This document shows, piece by piece, positions 1-8,777 of a stretch of DNA of 64,000 nucleotides (its first letter is position 1; each line of letters starts with the position of its first letter). Source of the stretch: Nitratireductor sp. GISD-1A_MAKvit (GTDB lineage: Bacteria > Pseudomonadota > Alphaproteobacteria > Rhizobiales > Rhizobiaceae); contig NZ_CP161920.1 of assembly GCF_040819555.1 (NCBI RefSeq), positions 3,223,001 through 3,287,000 on the forward strand, read 5' to 3'. The notes below the pieces were generated by a model. It was given only the letters and a program-made list of their open reading frames with translations. It made no database searches and was not told the origin of the DNA. The translations under genes and the position numbers were made by a program.

Positions 1-853
1 TCGAGGCCATTTCGCCCAGCTCGTTCAGGCGCGCGAGCCGGGCAAGTTCCGCCTGCACCTGTTCCATCTGCGCCTCGGTCTCAGCACGTTCGGTCAGATC
101 GCGAATGAAGCCGGTGAAGTAGGTGTGCCCGCCGCTTTGCATTTCGCCCACGGCCAGCTTCATCGGAAAGGTCGAGCCATCCTTGCGACGTCCCACAACC
201 ACCCGGTCGATACCGATGATGCGTCGTTCGCCGGTTCGTTTGTAGCGTTCGATGTAGCCGTCATGCTGACTCTGATAGGGTTCGGGCATGAGCATGCTGA
301 CATTTCTGCCCCGCGCCTCTTCCTCCGTATAGCCGAACTGGCGCACCGCCGCCCGATTGAAGGAAACCATGATCCCTCTGGTGTCGATCACCACGGTAGC
401 GTCGGGAACCGTGTCGAGGATCGAACGCAGATGCGCATCGCGTGCATCGAGCTGGCGCCGCACCTGTCGCCCCGCGTCCTGTGCGTTGAAATAGGCTCCA
501 CCGACATGGGCCAGCAAGACAAGAAACGCAAAAAGGGCGGCAAAAACCGGCAGCGAGAGGGGCATGGTCGCCATCAGGCCGACAATGGCGATGGCCCCGG
601 ATGTAAGCGCAACCGCAAGGAGACCGGCAGCGCGACCGCCGAAGATCGACGCATATAGGGCAACGAGAGACGCAAGAAAGAGTATCCAGATGCTGCTGAA
701 GGCGGTGTCCAGCCAAAGCAGTGCGAGAAGCATGGCAAGGCTTCCACCCACGGCCACGGCATAGCCGGCTGCGCCGGCACGCCGTGCCGGTTCGGCCAAA
801 TCATAAACAGGACCCACGCTCGCCTCTTCGCACCAGTGCCTTCTCACCTTCAT
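1..853 (-). CDS. fixL: Oxygen-sensing histidine kinase FixL (partial, C-terminal kinase part outside window)
   Basis: Membrane-anchored haem sensor kinase that in rhizobia phosphorylates FixJ when oxygen is low. The frame is open to the left edge, so only about 284 N-terminal residues are present. Residues about 30-120 are four hydrophobic segments; about 140-260 is a PAS domain with the FixL hallmarks [22 protein letters not shown] and [12 protein letters not shown]. By alignment from memory with Bradyrhizobium FixL, the proximal haem ligand His200 corresponds to His197 here, and Arg206 and Arg220 to Arg203 and Arg217, so haem binding looks intact. The last visible residues (LNELGEMAS) lead into the missing H-box. 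The start is ATG at 853, with no strong ribosome binding site. It sits beside hemN and the cco genes, fitting a FixL-FixJ-FixK cascade; fixJ should lie just beyond the left edge. Confidence 0.85.
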   Translation of the reverse strand, partial: MKVRRHWCEEASVGPVYDLAEPARRAGAAGYAVAVGGSLAMLLALLWLDTAFSSIWILFLASLVALYASIFGGRAAGLLAVALTSGAIAIVGLMATMPLSLPVFAALFAFLVLLAHVGGAYFNAQDAGRQVRRQLDARDAHLRSILDTVPDATVVIDTRGIMVSFNRAAVRQFGYTEEEARGRNVSMLMPEPYQSQHDGYIERYKRTGERRIIGIDRVVVGRRKDGSTFPMKLAVGEMQSGGHTYFTGFIRDLTERAETEAQMEQVQAELARLARLNELGEMAS

Positions 854-956
854 TATTTCGACAGCGAAGAGATACTGCAAGTGACGTGCTGACGCGGGGC
901 ACCGCCGGAAGCCCCCAGTCGCCCCTCCCCCAAGTGGCCCCAAGCCGCCCCATCAC

Positions 957-970
957 TTGATGCAGCGCAA
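957..970. promoter_or_regulatory. Imperfect FNR/FixK-type box
   Basis: TTGAT-GCAG-CGCAA matches 8 of 10 positions of TTGAT-N4-ATCAA. Its centre at 963.5 would place an activated start of transcription near 1005, just ahead of the DUF6455 start at 1022. The degenerate right half makes it a weaker call than the boxes at 3032 and 6616. Confidence 0.4.
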
Positions 971-1021
971 AGACAGTCAAACGGAAACGCTCAAGACTGG
1001 GCTTTTACCGGGGATTTTATC

Positions 1022-1336
1022 ATGAAGCGCCTGTCAAACCACACCGGGACGCGTGCCAGGCTGATGAACGGGATGATGGAGCGCTGCAGTGTCGACCTCC
1101 AGCAACTCACCGCAGAACGCGTTCAGCCCACACGGGCCGCAGCCCTGCAGTCCTGCGAGGTGTGCCGCAACGCCGTTTCCTGCGCAGTCTGGCTGGCGGC
1201 AACCGCAGGAGAGTCGGCCTGCACACCACCCTCGTTCTGCCCCAACGCAAAGGTCTTCGAAGCGCTGAAAACGGTTCTCGGGGAAGACAGGCGAAGCAAT
1301 CAAACAGGAAGCCGCATCAACGCGTCCACGGATTGA
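1022..1336 (+). CDS. DUF6455 family small Cys-rich protein
   Basis: A 104-residue protein resembling the DUF6455 family of alphaproteobacteria: an N-terminal helix with LMNGMMER and VDLQQL, then CEVCRNAVSCAVWL and PPSFCPNAKVFEAL. Six cysteines lie at 22, 45, 48, 54, 67 and 73; the 45/48/54/73 set could bind a metal or Fe-S cluster (inference). No signal peptide or membrane segment, so cytosolic. Function is not established to my knowledge. It lies between fixL and hemN with an FNR-like box 52 bp upstream, which suggests expression under low oxygen. ATG at 1022 is the only sensible start; the upstream GGGGA is a modest ribosome binding site. Confidence 0.75.
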   Translation: MKRLSNHTGTRARLMNGMMERCSVDLQQLTAERVQPTRAAALQSCEVCRNAVSCAVWLAATAGESACTPPSFCPNAKVFEALKTVLGEDRRSNQTGSRINASTD

Positions 1337-1344
1337 GCGGGATT

Positions 1345-1378
1345 GGCCGGACGGATCGAGCCCCCCATCCGTCCGGCC
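1345..1378. terminator. Strong hairpin after the DUF6455 gene
   Basis: A perfect 12-bp inverted repeat (GGCCGGACGGAT, 10-base loop, ATCCGTCCGGCC) starts 9 bases after the stop codon. No T tract follows, so it may act in mRNA protection or Rho-assisted termination. The remaining bases up to the hemN stop at 1599 hold no feature apart from a run of eight A near 1555. Confidence 0.4.
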
Positions 1379-1598
1379 GCCGCCGTGTGATTGTGACAGA
1401 CCGACCCATCGGGCGGCACCGACGGTAGAGCCATGCGACAATTCCTGCACGACGGCAGTTCGTCAAAGGCGTCGCGAACGAGCGACCAAAGGGCTCGCCT
1501 ACACCTTCCCTACCGCATGGCGGCAGGTTCGAATTTGCGCTGGCTCAAATCTGCAAAAAAAATCCGGGCAAGGAGCGCCGCGGTCGAATAGCTGAACG

Positions 1599-2975
1599 TC
1601 ACACCGCAGCCGAGTGACGCGCTCCTCCCCGTTTCAAATACTGGTCGAAGAGAGCAGCCGTCGAACGGACCAGCGGTCGCGCTTCCTTTTCAACCATGAA
1701 CAGTCCTCGATGTTCCCGCAGACCCGTCGCGTTTCCCCGCTCTTGCAAGAGAGCCCGCGCTTCCTCCACGATCCTTTGCCCGCAGGCACCGAACCGCTGT
1801 ATGGCTTCATCCCCTGAAAACGCGAAATCGCACATCAGGCGTTCGATCACCCAGGCTCGGGCGTGGTCTTCTTCGCTGAGCGCAATGCCGCGCACCGTCG
1901 CAAGCTCGCCTTGGCGCACGCTGCGCTCGTATTGCGCGGTCGCCGGCATGTTCTGGGCATAGCCCCGTGGCAGACGCGACACCGACGACGGGCCAAGACC
2001 GATCAGCCTGCGGCAGGCATCCTCGGTATAACCCTGAAAATTCCGGTTGAGTCGCCCTTCCCGCGCAGCCACGGCCAGCGGGTCGTCCGGCTTTGCGAAA
2101 TGGTCGATCCCGATCGTTTGATAGCCTGCTTCCAGAATGACGCGCGCTGTCGCCTGCTGTTGTTCGAAACGCTGCTCCGGCCCCGGCAGCCAGGCCTCGT
2201 CGATCATGGTCTGGTGCTTCTTGAACCACGGCACATGCGCATAGCCGAAAAGCGCGATCCGGTCCGGTGAAAGTGTCAGCGCCTGGCGGATCGTGTCGCT
2301 GACACTTTGCAGCGTCTGGTGCGGCAGGCCGTAGAGCAGATCGAGATTGACCGACCGCACACCCCGCGCCCGCACGCCGTCCACCACCGCCTTGGTCTGT
2401 TCAAACGTCTGTTCGCGGTTGATCGCCTTCTGGACCCGCGGGTCGAAATCCTGAACGCCGAGGCTTGCCCGCGTCATGCCGATTTCAGCGAGTGCGTCAA
2501 AGCGCGTTTCATCCATGTCGTTGGGATCGAGTTCCACGCTGATTTCGGCATCGCTGGCGAAATGGAATGCACGCTTCAGCGCTGCTCCCAGCCGAACGAT
2601 GTCGTCTGCGCGCAGCATGGTCGGCGAGCCGCCACCGAAATGGAGCGCACGGACACGCCCGCGCCCATCCAGAATCTCACCCACCGTGCGGATTTCGCAA
2701 AAAAGCGCATCGAGAAAGGCGGCGACCGGTTCATAGCGGCGCGTCATCTTGGTGTGGCAGGCGCAGAACCAGCACAGCCGGTCGCAGAACGGGATGTGCA
2801 CATAGAGCGAGAGATCCTCTCCCTCTCCCGTCTCGGCCAGCCAGCCACGAAAGGTTTCCCCCGTCACGCCCGCATGAAAGTGGGGCGCGGTGGGATAGCT
2901 CGTATAGCGCGGCACCGCCTCCGCATAGCGGGCGGCAGCCCCTGTTCCGCTGACCTGTTCTCCTGCGCGCTGCAT
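1599..2975 (-). CDS. hemN: Oxygen-independent coproporphyrinogen III oxidase HemN
   Basis: Radical-SAM enzyme that converts coproporphyrinogen III to protoporphyrinogen IX without oxygen, supplying haem under microaerobic conditions. The 458-residue product has the cluster motif Cys64-x3-Cys68-x2-Cys71 in HIPFCDRLCWFCACHT, then GGGSPT and the family C-terminal domain. The frame is open to an ATG at 3026, but ATG 2975 is chosen because AGGGA lies 8 bases upstream of it. The 3026 start would be only 6 bp from the FixK box at 3032-3045, inside the promoter that box should drive. The gene is divergent from ccoN and probably shares that box. Confidence 0.93.
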   Translation of the reverse strand: MQRAGEQVSGTGAAARYAEAVPRYTSYPTAPHFHAGVTGETFRGWLAETGEGEDLSLYVHIPFCDRLCWFCACHTKMTRRYEPVAAFLDALFCEIRTVGEILDGRGRVRALHFGGGSPTMLRADDIVRLGAALKRAFHFASDAEISVELDPNDMDETRFDALAEIGMTRASLGVQDFDPRVQKAINREQTFEQTKAVVDGVRARGVRSVNLDLLYGLPHQTLQSVSDTIRQALTLSPDRIALFGYAHVPWFKKHQTMIDEAWLPGPEQRFEQQQATARVILEAGYQTIGIDHFAKPDDPLAVAAREGRLNRNFQGYTEDACRRLIGLGPSSVSRLPRGYAQNMPATAQYERSVRQGELATVRGIALSEEDHARAWVIERLMCDFAFSGDEAIQRFGACGQRIVEEARALLQERGNATGLREHRGLFMVEKEARPLVRSTAALFDQYLKRGGARHSAAV

Positions 2976-3031
2976 GGCAACCATTCCCTGTTTTCCAGTG
3001 CGCGTCTTTTCATGCGGCAGCCCCATTGGCT

Positions 3032-3045
3032 TTGACGCAGATCAA
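3032..3045. promoter_or_regulatory. FNR/FixK box between hemN and ccoN
   Basis: TTGAC-GCAG-ATCAA carries the full TTGA-N6-TCAA core. Its centre at 3038.5 is suitably placed for both directions: plus 41.5 gives a ccoN start near 3080 (53-nt leader), minus 41.5 gives a hemN start near 2997 (about 22-nt leader to ATG 2975). FixK/FNR-type activators bind such sites when oxygen is low. Confidence 0.85.
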
Positions 3046-3132
3046 GGCGCCGCCGGCCCCATTGCCCGAAGTGTGACGCGTGAGAATCGGGGAACGGATT
3101 CCCGCAAGCTTTTCTGAACTGGGGAAACAGCA

Positions 3133-4773
3133 ATGAGATTTGGCACCGAGATCGTACTGGTCAGCCTGGCTGCGTTTGCAGCGCTGGCCGCTGCGGGTCT
3201 GGCGCAGGATTCAGCCTTTCAGGCCCATATGTGGGTTCTGTTCTTTGTCCTGCTTGGATCGGCGATCGTATTGATGCGCAACACGAGCTTTGCGCCGGCC
3301 GGCGCAGCATCGATCCCGCTCAGGCAGGATACCGATGGCTATATGGATGGCCCGGTGCGTTATGGCGTCATCGCCACGACCCTGTGGGGCATTGTCGGGT
3401 TTCTGGTTGGCGTGCTGGTCGCGCTGCAGCTCGCCTATCCGGACCTCAACATCGAACCCTGGTTCAATTTCGGCCGCACGCGCCCGCTGCACACATCGGC
3501 GGTGATCTTCGCCTTCGGCGGCAACGCGCTCATCGCCACATCCTTCTACGTGGTGCAGCGCACCTGTCGGGCGCGGCTTTTCGGCGGCAACCTCGCCTGG
3601 TTCGTGTTCTGGGGCTATCAACTCTTCATCGTCATGGCGGCGACCGGCTATCTGCTCGGCATCACCCAGAGCCGCGAATATGCAGAACCCGAATGGTATG
3701 TGGATCTGTTCCTCACAATCGTCTGGGTCGCCTATCTCATCGTCTTCCTCGGCACGATCTTCAGGCGCAAGGAGCCGCATATCTATGTGGCCAACTGGTT
3801 CTACCTGTCCTTCATCGTCACCATCGCCATGCTGCATGTGGTGAACAATCTGGCGGTGCCGGTCTCGCCTTTCGGCTCCAAAAGCTATTCGCTCTTCGCC
3901 GGCGTGCAGGATGCGCTGACGCAATGGTGGTACGGCCACAATGCGGTGGGCTTCTTCCTGACCGCCGGCTTCCTGGGCATGATGTACTACTTCATCCCCA
4001 AGCAGGCGAACCGTCCGGTCTATTCCTACCGCCTGTCGATCATCCACTTCTGGGCGCTGATCTTCCTCTATATCTGGGCCGGTCCGCACCATCTCCATTA
4101 CACCGCCCTGCCCGACTGGGCGCAGACGCTCGGCATGGTGTTCTCCATCATGCTGTGGATGCCCTCCTGGGGCGGCATGATCAACGGCCTGATGACGCTC
4201 TCGGGCGCGTGGGACAAGCTGCGCACCGACCCGATCATCCGCATGATGGTTCTGGCCGTCGCCTTCTACGGCATGTCCACCTTCGAGGGCCCGCTGATGT
4301 CGGTCAAGGCGGTCAACTCGCTGTCGCACTACACCGACTGGACCATCGGTCACGTGCATTCGGGCGCACTCGGCTGGGTCGGCATGATCACCTTCGGCGC
4401 GCTCTATTATCTCGTGCCGAAACTGTGGAACCGCGAGCGGCTTTATTCGCTGCGGCTCGTCACCTGGCATTTCTGGCTCGCCACCCTCGGCATCGTCGTC
4501 TACGCGGCCGTCATGTGGGTGTCCGGCATCCAGCAGGGCCTGATGTGGCGCGAATACGACGATCAGGGCTTCCTGGTCTACTCGTTCGCCGAAACCGTGG
4601 CCGCCATGCACCCCTATTATGTGGTGCGCGCGCTGGGCGGCGTTCTCTTCCTGCTCGGTGGCATCGTCATGGCCTACAATCTGGCCATGACCATCCTTGG
4701 CCATGAGCGCAAGGAAGAGCCGATCGGCGGCGCCGTCGCCCAACCCGCCCCTTCCCTTCAAAGTGCCGGTTAA
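3133..4773 (+). CDS. ccoN: cbb3-type cytochrome c oxidase subunit I
   Basis: Catalytic haem-copper subunit of the high-affinity cbb3 oxidase in the inner membrane; reduces oxygen and pumps protons. 546 residues with an alphaproteobacterial N-terminal extension of about 60 residues containing two extra hydrophobic segments. Metal ligands are visible: His120 (low-spin haem b), His269, His319 and His320 (CuB), and His407/His409 in [12 protein letters not shown] (haems b3 and b). First gene of ccoNOQP, with a FixK box about 90 bp upstream; the ATG follows GGGGAAACAGCA. ccoO begins 12 bases after the stop codon. Confidence 0.98.
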   Translation: MRFGTEIVLVSLAAFAALAAAGLAQDSAFQAHMWVLFFVLLGSAIVLMRNTSFAPAGAASIPLRQDTDGYMDGPVRYGVIATTLWGIVGFLVGVLVALQLAYPDLNIEPWFNFGRTRPLHTSAVIFAFGGNALIATSFYVVQRTCRARLFGGNLAWFVFWGYQLFIVMAATGYLLGITQSREYAEPEWYVDLFLTIVWVAYLIVFLGTIFRRKEPHIYVANWFYLSFIVTIAMLHVVNNLAVPVSPFGSKSYSLFAGVQDALTQWWYGHNAVGFFLTAGFLGMMYYFIPKQANRPVYSYRLSIIHFWALIFLYIWAGPHHLHYTALPDWAQTLGMVFSIMLWMPSWGGMINGLMTLSGAWDKLRTDPIIRMMVLAVAFYGMSTFEGPLMSVKAVNSLSHYTDWTIGHVHSGALGWVGMITFGALYYLVPKLWNRERLYSLRLVTWHFWLATLGIVVYAAVMWVSGIQQGLMWREYDDQGFLVYSFAETVAAMHPYYVVRALGGVLFLLGGIVMAYNLAMTILGHERKEEPIGGAVAQPAPSLQSAG

Positions 4774-4785
4774 GGAGCCCTGACG

Positions 4786-5517
4786 ATGGCATTGCTGGAC
4801 AAACACAAGATCATCGAAAAGAACGCCACGCTCCTTCTGGTGGGGTCGTTCCTGGTGGTGACAATCGGCGGCATCGTCGAGATCGTGCCTCTGTTCTATC
4901 TGGAGAACACAATCGAGAAGGTGGAGGGCATGCGCCCTTATTCGCCGCTGGAGCTCGCCGGTCGCAACATCTACATCCGCGAGGGCTGCTACACCTGTCA
5001 CAGCCAGATGATCCGCCCCTTCCGCGACGAGGTGGAGCGCTACGGCAATTACAGCCTGGCCGCCGAATCCATGTACGATCATCCCTTCCAGTGGGGGTCG
5101 AAGCGCACGGGACCGGATCTCGCCCGCGTCGGCGCCAGATACTCCAACGAGTGGCATGTGGATCATCTGATCGAGCCGCGCTCCGTGGTGCCGGAATCGA
5201 TCATGCCCAGCTATGCGTTCCTCAAGGACACGCCGCTCGAGATCAACGATTTCTCGACCGAGCTGATCGCCAATCTGCGTGTCGGCGTTCCCTATACGGA
5301 AGACATGATCGCCAACGCCAATGCGGATCTGCGCGCCCAGGCCGATCCCGACGCGGACACGTCCGGTCTGGAAGAACGCTATCCCAAGGCGGTGCTCGGC
5401 GATTTCGACGGCAATCCCGATGCACTCACCGAAATGGACGCGCTGGTCGCCTATCTGCAGATGCTCGGCACGCTGGTCGATTTCTCGACCTATGACGAAG
5501 CCGCCGGTTACCGCTGA
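4786..5517 (+). CDS. ccoO: cbb3-type cytochrome c oxidase subunit II (mono-haem)
   Basis: Membrane-anchored mono-haem cytochrome c passing electrons to CcoN. 243 residues: a hydrophobic anchor at about 14-38, then the haem c site Cys68-Tyr-Thr-Cys71-His72 in a periplasmic domain. [13 protein letters not shown] and the Met-containing SIMPSYAFL are typical, the latter holding the probable axial ligand. Start ATG 4786 follows AAGGAG, a strong ribosome binding site. Second gene of ccoNOQP, followed after 12 bases by ccoQ. Confidence 0.98.
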   Translation: MALLDKHKIIEKNATLLLVGSFLVVTIGGIVEIVPLFYLENTIEKVEGMRPYSPLELAGRNIYIREGCYTCHSQMIRPFRDEVERYGNYSLAAESMYDHPFQWGSKRTGPDLARVGARYSNEWHVDHLIEPRSVVPESIMPSYAFLKDTPLEINDFSTELIANLRVGVPYTEDMIANANADLRAQADPDADTSGLEERYPKAVLGDFDGNPDALTEMDALVAYLQMLGTLVDFSTYDEAAGYR

Positions 5518-5529
5518 GGAGAAAAGATC

Positions 5530-5682
5530 ATGGAAGCCTATACCGCGCTTCGCCAGTTCGCCGATAGCTGGGGCCTTCTTTTCATGGCCGTCTTCTTCGT
5601 CGGTACGGTTCTTTTCGCCTTCCGCCCGGGAAGCAGAAAAAGCGCCGAGGAAGCCGCCCGCATTCCCCTGAAGGACGATTGA
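5530..5682 (+). CDS. ccoQ: cbb3-type oxidase subunit CcoQ
   Basis: A 50-residue single-span membrane protein starting MEAYTALRQFADSW, with a hydrophobic helix at about 13-31 and a charged C-terminal tail ending PLKDD. CcoQ stabilises the assembled CcoNOP complex. ATG 5530 is preceded by GAGGAG. Position between ccoO and ccoP and size match the family exactly; ccoP starts one base after its stop codon. Confidence 0.93.
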   Translation: MEAYTALRQFADSWGLLFMAVFFVGTVLFAFRPGSRKSAEEAARIPLKDD

Positions 5683-5683
5683 G

Positions 5684-6550
5684 ATGAGTGAGAAAGAACA
5701 TATCGACGAGGTCTCCGGCGTCTCGACCACCGGTCATGAGTGGGACGGCATTCGCGAGCTCGACAATCCCATGCCGCGCTGGTGGGTGTGGACCTTCTAC
5801 GCCACCATCGTGTGGTCGATCGGCTACACCATCGCCTACCCGGCATGGCCGCTGATCAGCGACGCCACCAAGGGCGTTCTCGGCTATTCGAGCCGGCAGG
5901 AACTTACCACCACCATGGAGGCCGTCTCGGCTGAGCAGGCGGATTTGCGCGCAGCCATCGCCGAAAAGCCGCTGGATGAAATCCTCGCCGACGAAACGCT
6001 GCGCCGTTTTGCCACCGCAGCCGGTGACGCCGCCTTCAAGGTCAACTGCTCGCAGTGCCACGGGTCCGGCGCGCAGGGCTCTGCCGGCTACCCGAACCTC
6101 AACGACGACGACTGGCTGTGGGGTGGCGACATCGAGGCGATCCATCACACCATCGCGCATGGCGTGCGCTTCGATGGCGACGACGACACGCGCTTTGGCG
6201 AAATGCCGGCCTTCGGCGACATTCTGAGCCGTGAGGAGATCCGTCAGGTTGCGGCCCATGTGGTCTCCTTCACCGGAACACCGTCCGACCCGGCTCTGGC
6301 CGAAGCCGGTGCGCAGGTCTACGCCGACAATTGCGCCTCCTGCCATGGCGATGCCGGTCAGGGCGACGTGACCTTCGGCGCGCCGAACCTTGCCGATGCA
6401 ATCTGGCTCTACGGATCGAGCGAAGCCGAGATCGCCGCACAGGTGCGCCAGCCCAAGCATGGCGTCATGCCGGCCTGGCAGGAGCGGCTTGGCGACCCGA
6501 CGGTCAAGCAGCTTTCCGTCTACGTTCACTCGCTCGGCGGCGGCGAGTAG
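5684..6550 (+). CDS. ccoP: cbb3-type cytochrome c oxidase subunit III (di-haem)
   Basis: Di-haem c subunit that takes electrons from soluble or membrane cytochrome c. 288 residues: a membrane anchor at about 32-57 (WWVWTFYATIVWSIGY), then two cytochrome c domains with haem sites Cys122-SQ-Cys125-His126 and Cys217-AS-Cys220-His221. GVMPAWQERLG near the end holds the second-haem methionine. The ATG comes one base after the ccoQ stop, so the two are probably translationally coupled. Last gene of the structural operon. Confidence 0.98.
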   Translation: MSEKEHIDEVSGVSTTGHEWDGIRELDNPMPRWWVWTFYATIVWSIGYTIAYPAWPLISDATKGVLGYSSRQELTTTMEAVSAEQADLRAAIAEKPLDEILADETLRRFATAAGDAAFKVNCSQCHGSGAQGSAGYPNLNDDDWLWGGDIEAIHHTIAHGVRFDGDDDTRFGEMPAFGDILSREEIRQVAAHVVSFTGTPSDPALAEAGAQVYADNCASCHGDAGQGDVTFGAPNLADAIWLYGSSEAEIAAQVRQPKHGVMPAWQERLGDPTVKQLSVYVHSLGGGE

Positions 6551-6573
6551 ACACACCCACACGCACAGCTAAT

Positions 6574-6592
6574 CCCGGCCACACAGGCCGGG
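6574..6592. terminator. Hairpin after ccoP
   Basis: CCCGGCC-ACACA-GGCCGGG starts 24 bases after the ccoP stop codon. There is no T run, so it may be a weak terminator or an mRNA-stabilising hairpin separating ccoNOQP from ccoGHIS. Confidence 0.35.
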
Positions 6593-6615
6593 GTTCGGCC
6601 TCGCAGCCTCCCGCT

Positions 6616-6629
6616 TTGATCGGGATCAA
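6616..6629. promoter_or_regulatory. FNR/FixK box upstream of ccoG
   Basis: TTGAT-CGGG-ATCAA is a perfect match to TTGAT-N4-ATCAA. Its centre at 6622.5 predicts transcription starting near 6664, 27 bases before the ccoG ATG at 6691. It implies that the assembly operon has its own oxygen-controlled promoter. Confidence 0.88.
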
Positions 6630-6690
6630 TGCCCGAGATGTTTCCGGCCGCTAGACGATAGGCTCAAAGAGCAGTTTGCGAGCCGCAGAA

Positions 6691-8283
6691 ATGACACTTG
6701 CCACCGAAAACGCAGCCAGCAGCACCGCCCCCCGGACCGTAGTCGAACGCATCGACGCCGAAGCGGTGAACACTGCCGGCAAACGCCAGCCGCTCTACGC
6801 TCCACGCAAGAAAATCTTCCCAAAACGCGCATCCGGGCAGTTCCGCCGCTTCAAGTGGATCATCATGTTCGTCACGCTCGGCATCTACTATCTCACCCCA
6901 TGGCTGCGCTGGGATCGCGGGCCCTATGCGCCAGATCAGGCGGTTTTGATCGATCTCGCCAACCGGCGCTTCTACTTCTTCTTCATTGAGATCTGGCCGC
7001 AGGAATTCTTCTATATCGCCGGCCTGCTTGTCATGGCCGGCATCGGCCTTTTCCTGATCACCTCCACGGTGGGCCGGGCATGGTGCGGTTATACCTGCCC
7101 GCAGACGGTCTGGGTCGACCTCTTTCTCGTGGTCGAGCGCGCAATCGAAGGCGACCGCAATGCCCGCATCAAACTCGATGCCGCGCCGCTCTCCGCCAGA
7201 AAGCTCGTCAAACGGTCCGCAAAACACCTGATCTGGGTGCTCATCGCCGTGGCGACCGGCGGCGCGTGGGTCTTCTATTTTGCCGACGCGCCATCGCTTC
7301 TGATCGATCTTGCAACCGGCCAGGCGGCGCCCGTGGCCTACTTGACCATCGCCGTTCTCACCGCCACGACCTATGTGTTCGGCGGTCTCATGCGCGAGCA
7401 GGTCTGCACCTATATGTGCCCGTGGCCGCGTATTCAGGCCGCTATGCTCGACGAAAATTCGCTCACCGTCACCTACAATGACTGGCGCGGCGAGCCCCGC
7501 TCGCGTCACGCCAAGAAGGCGGCCGCCGAGGGCAAAACCGTGGGCGACTGCGTGGACTGCAATGCCTGCGTTGCCGTCTGCCCCATGGGCATCGACATCC
7601 GCGACGGCCAGCAGCTCGAATGCATCACCTGCGCGCTGTGCATCGATGCCTGCGACGGCGTGATGGACAAGCTCGGTCGCGAGCGTGGGCTCATCTCCTA
7701 CGCCACGCTTTCCGATTACAACGCCAATATGGCGTTGGCGACAGCCGGCGGCACGGAAACCATCAATCCAGGCCGCGTGCGCCGGCAGGGTGGCGGGCTC
7801 TCGGAAAAGGTCGCGCATTTCCACTGGCGCAAGATCTTTCGCCTGCGCACCTTCGTCTATTTCGGCGCGTGGTCGCTCGTCGGCCTCGTCATGCTCTATG
7901 CCCTGCTCACCCGCGACCGGCTGGAGGTCAACGTGCTCCACGATCGCAATCCGCAATATGTCCTTCTGTCGGATGGCTCGGTGCGCAATGGCTATACGGT
8001 CAAGCTGTTGAACATGATCCCGGAACCACGCGTCATCCTCGTTTCACTCGAAGGCCTCCCGGGCGCAACGATGAACGTGGTCGGGCTCGACCAGCCGGAC
8101 GACCGTTCTGCAGCCGTGCCTGTCGATCCCGACCGTCTGCGCGAGGTGCGCATTTTCGTCACCCTGCCGGCAGACCGGCTGAGCGCGGCAGACACCTCAT
8201 TCCGCTTCGTCGTCGAAGACAAGGCAAGTTTCGAAAGCGATGTCTACAGGGCAAGCTTCAACATCCCGGAGGGTTCACGATGA
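6691..8283 (+). CDS. ccoG: cbb3 oxidase assembly polyferredoxin CcoG
   Basis: Membrane-bound iron-sulfur protein (FixG/RdxA) needed for cbb3 assembly; proposed to act in copper reduction. 530 residues with several membrane spans, redox motifs WCGYTCPQ and CTYMCPWP, and two [4Fe-4S] sites in GDCVDCNACVAVCPMG and CITCALCIDACD. A C-terminal immunoglobulin-like periplasmic domain follows the last span. The frame extends to a TTG at 6676, but ATG 6691 is preferred because the FixK-dependent transcript should start near 6664. ccoH begins within its stop codon (ATGA overlap). Confidence 0.96.
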   Translation: MTLATENAASSTAPRTVVERIDAEAVNTAGKRQPLYAPRKKIFPKRASGQFRRFKWIIMFVTLGIYYLTPWLRWDRGPYAPDQAVLIDLANRRFYFFFIEIWPQEFFYIAGLLVMAGIGLFLITSTVGRAWCGYTCPQTVWVDLFLVVERAIEGDRNARIKLDAAPLSARKLVKRSAKHLIWVLIAVATGGAWVFYFADAPSLLIDLATGQAAPVAYLTIAVLTATTYVFGGLMREQVCTYMCPWPRIQAAMLDENSLTVTYNDWRGEPRSRHAKKAAAEGKTVGDCVDCNACVAVCPMGIDIRDGQQLECITCALCIDACDGVMDKLGRERGLISYATLSDYNANMALATAGGTETINPGRVRRQGGGLSEKVAHFHWRKIFRLRTFVYFGAWSLVGLVMLYALLTRDRLEVNVLHDRNPQYVLLSDGSVRNGYTVKLLNMIPEPRVILVSLEGLPGATMNVVGLDQPDDRSAAVPVDPDRLREVRIFVTLPADRLSAADTSFRFVVEDKASFESDVYRASFNIPEGSR

Positions 8284-8777
8284 GCGGCAAAGTGCAGAAA
8301 CAGAAGGAATTCACCGGCTGGCACATGCTCGCCATCATGGTCGCCTTCTTCTGCGTCATCATCACGGTCAACCTGACCATGGCCTTCTACGCGCAGTCGA
8401 GCTGGACCGGCCTGATCGTCAAAAACACCTATGTGGCGAGCCAGACCTTCAACGAGCGCGCGGAGGAAGGCCGCCAGCAGGCAGCACTCGGCTGGAAGGG
8501 CGAGCTTTCCGTTGAAGGAGAAGCGATTACCTACCGCCTGCTGGATGCAAGCGGCGATCCGATTCCGCTGGACGCCGTCACAATGGTCATGCACCGCCCG
8601 GTCACCGCCGACGAAGACGTTACCCTTCATATGCAACGTCGACCCGATGGCGGCTTCGGCGTCGATCACGGTCCCGGAGACGGCACCTGGGTCATCAACA
8701 TCGCTGCAGAAGCGGGGCTTGCCCATCCCTTCCGCGATGTGCGTCGCATCACCATTGCCGGTGGAGAACTCAGATGA
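8280..8777 (+). CDS. ccoH: cbb3 oxidase assembly protein CcoH (FixH)
   Basis: 165 residues. A single membrane helix at about 15-37 (MLAIMVAFFCVIITVNLTM) is followed by a periplasmic domain with YVASQTFNERAEEG, the FixH signature. FixH/CcoH is required for maturation of the cbb3 oxidase and forms late assembly intermediates. It overlaps ccoG by ATGA at the start and ccoI by ATGA at the end, so the ccoGHI genes are tightly coupled in translation. Confidence 0.94.
   Translation: MSGKVQKQKEFTGWHMLAIMVAFFCVIITVNLTMAFYAQSSWTGLIVKNTYVASQTFNERAEEGRQQAALGWKGELSVEGEAITYRLLDASGDPIPLDAVTMVMHRPVTADEDVTLHMQRRPDGGFGVDHGPGDGTWVINIAAEAGLAHPFRDVRRITIAGGELR

Noticed and set aside
190..290. First impression that the FixL haem ligand is missing (Arg at the position before IIGIDR)
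   Set aside because: That position corresponds to BjFixL His214, a propionate contact. The proximal ligand lies in the QHDGY motif and is present as His197.
1379..1598. Possible gene or terminator between the DUF6455 gene and hemN
   Set aside because: No frame with start and ribosome binding site; a run of eight A/T near 1555 has no convincing stem beside it.
3211..5730. 839-residue open frame on the minus strand
   Set aside because: Antisense to ccoN and ccoO; no family features and the composition (His/Asp/Arg-rich) of a frame shadow.
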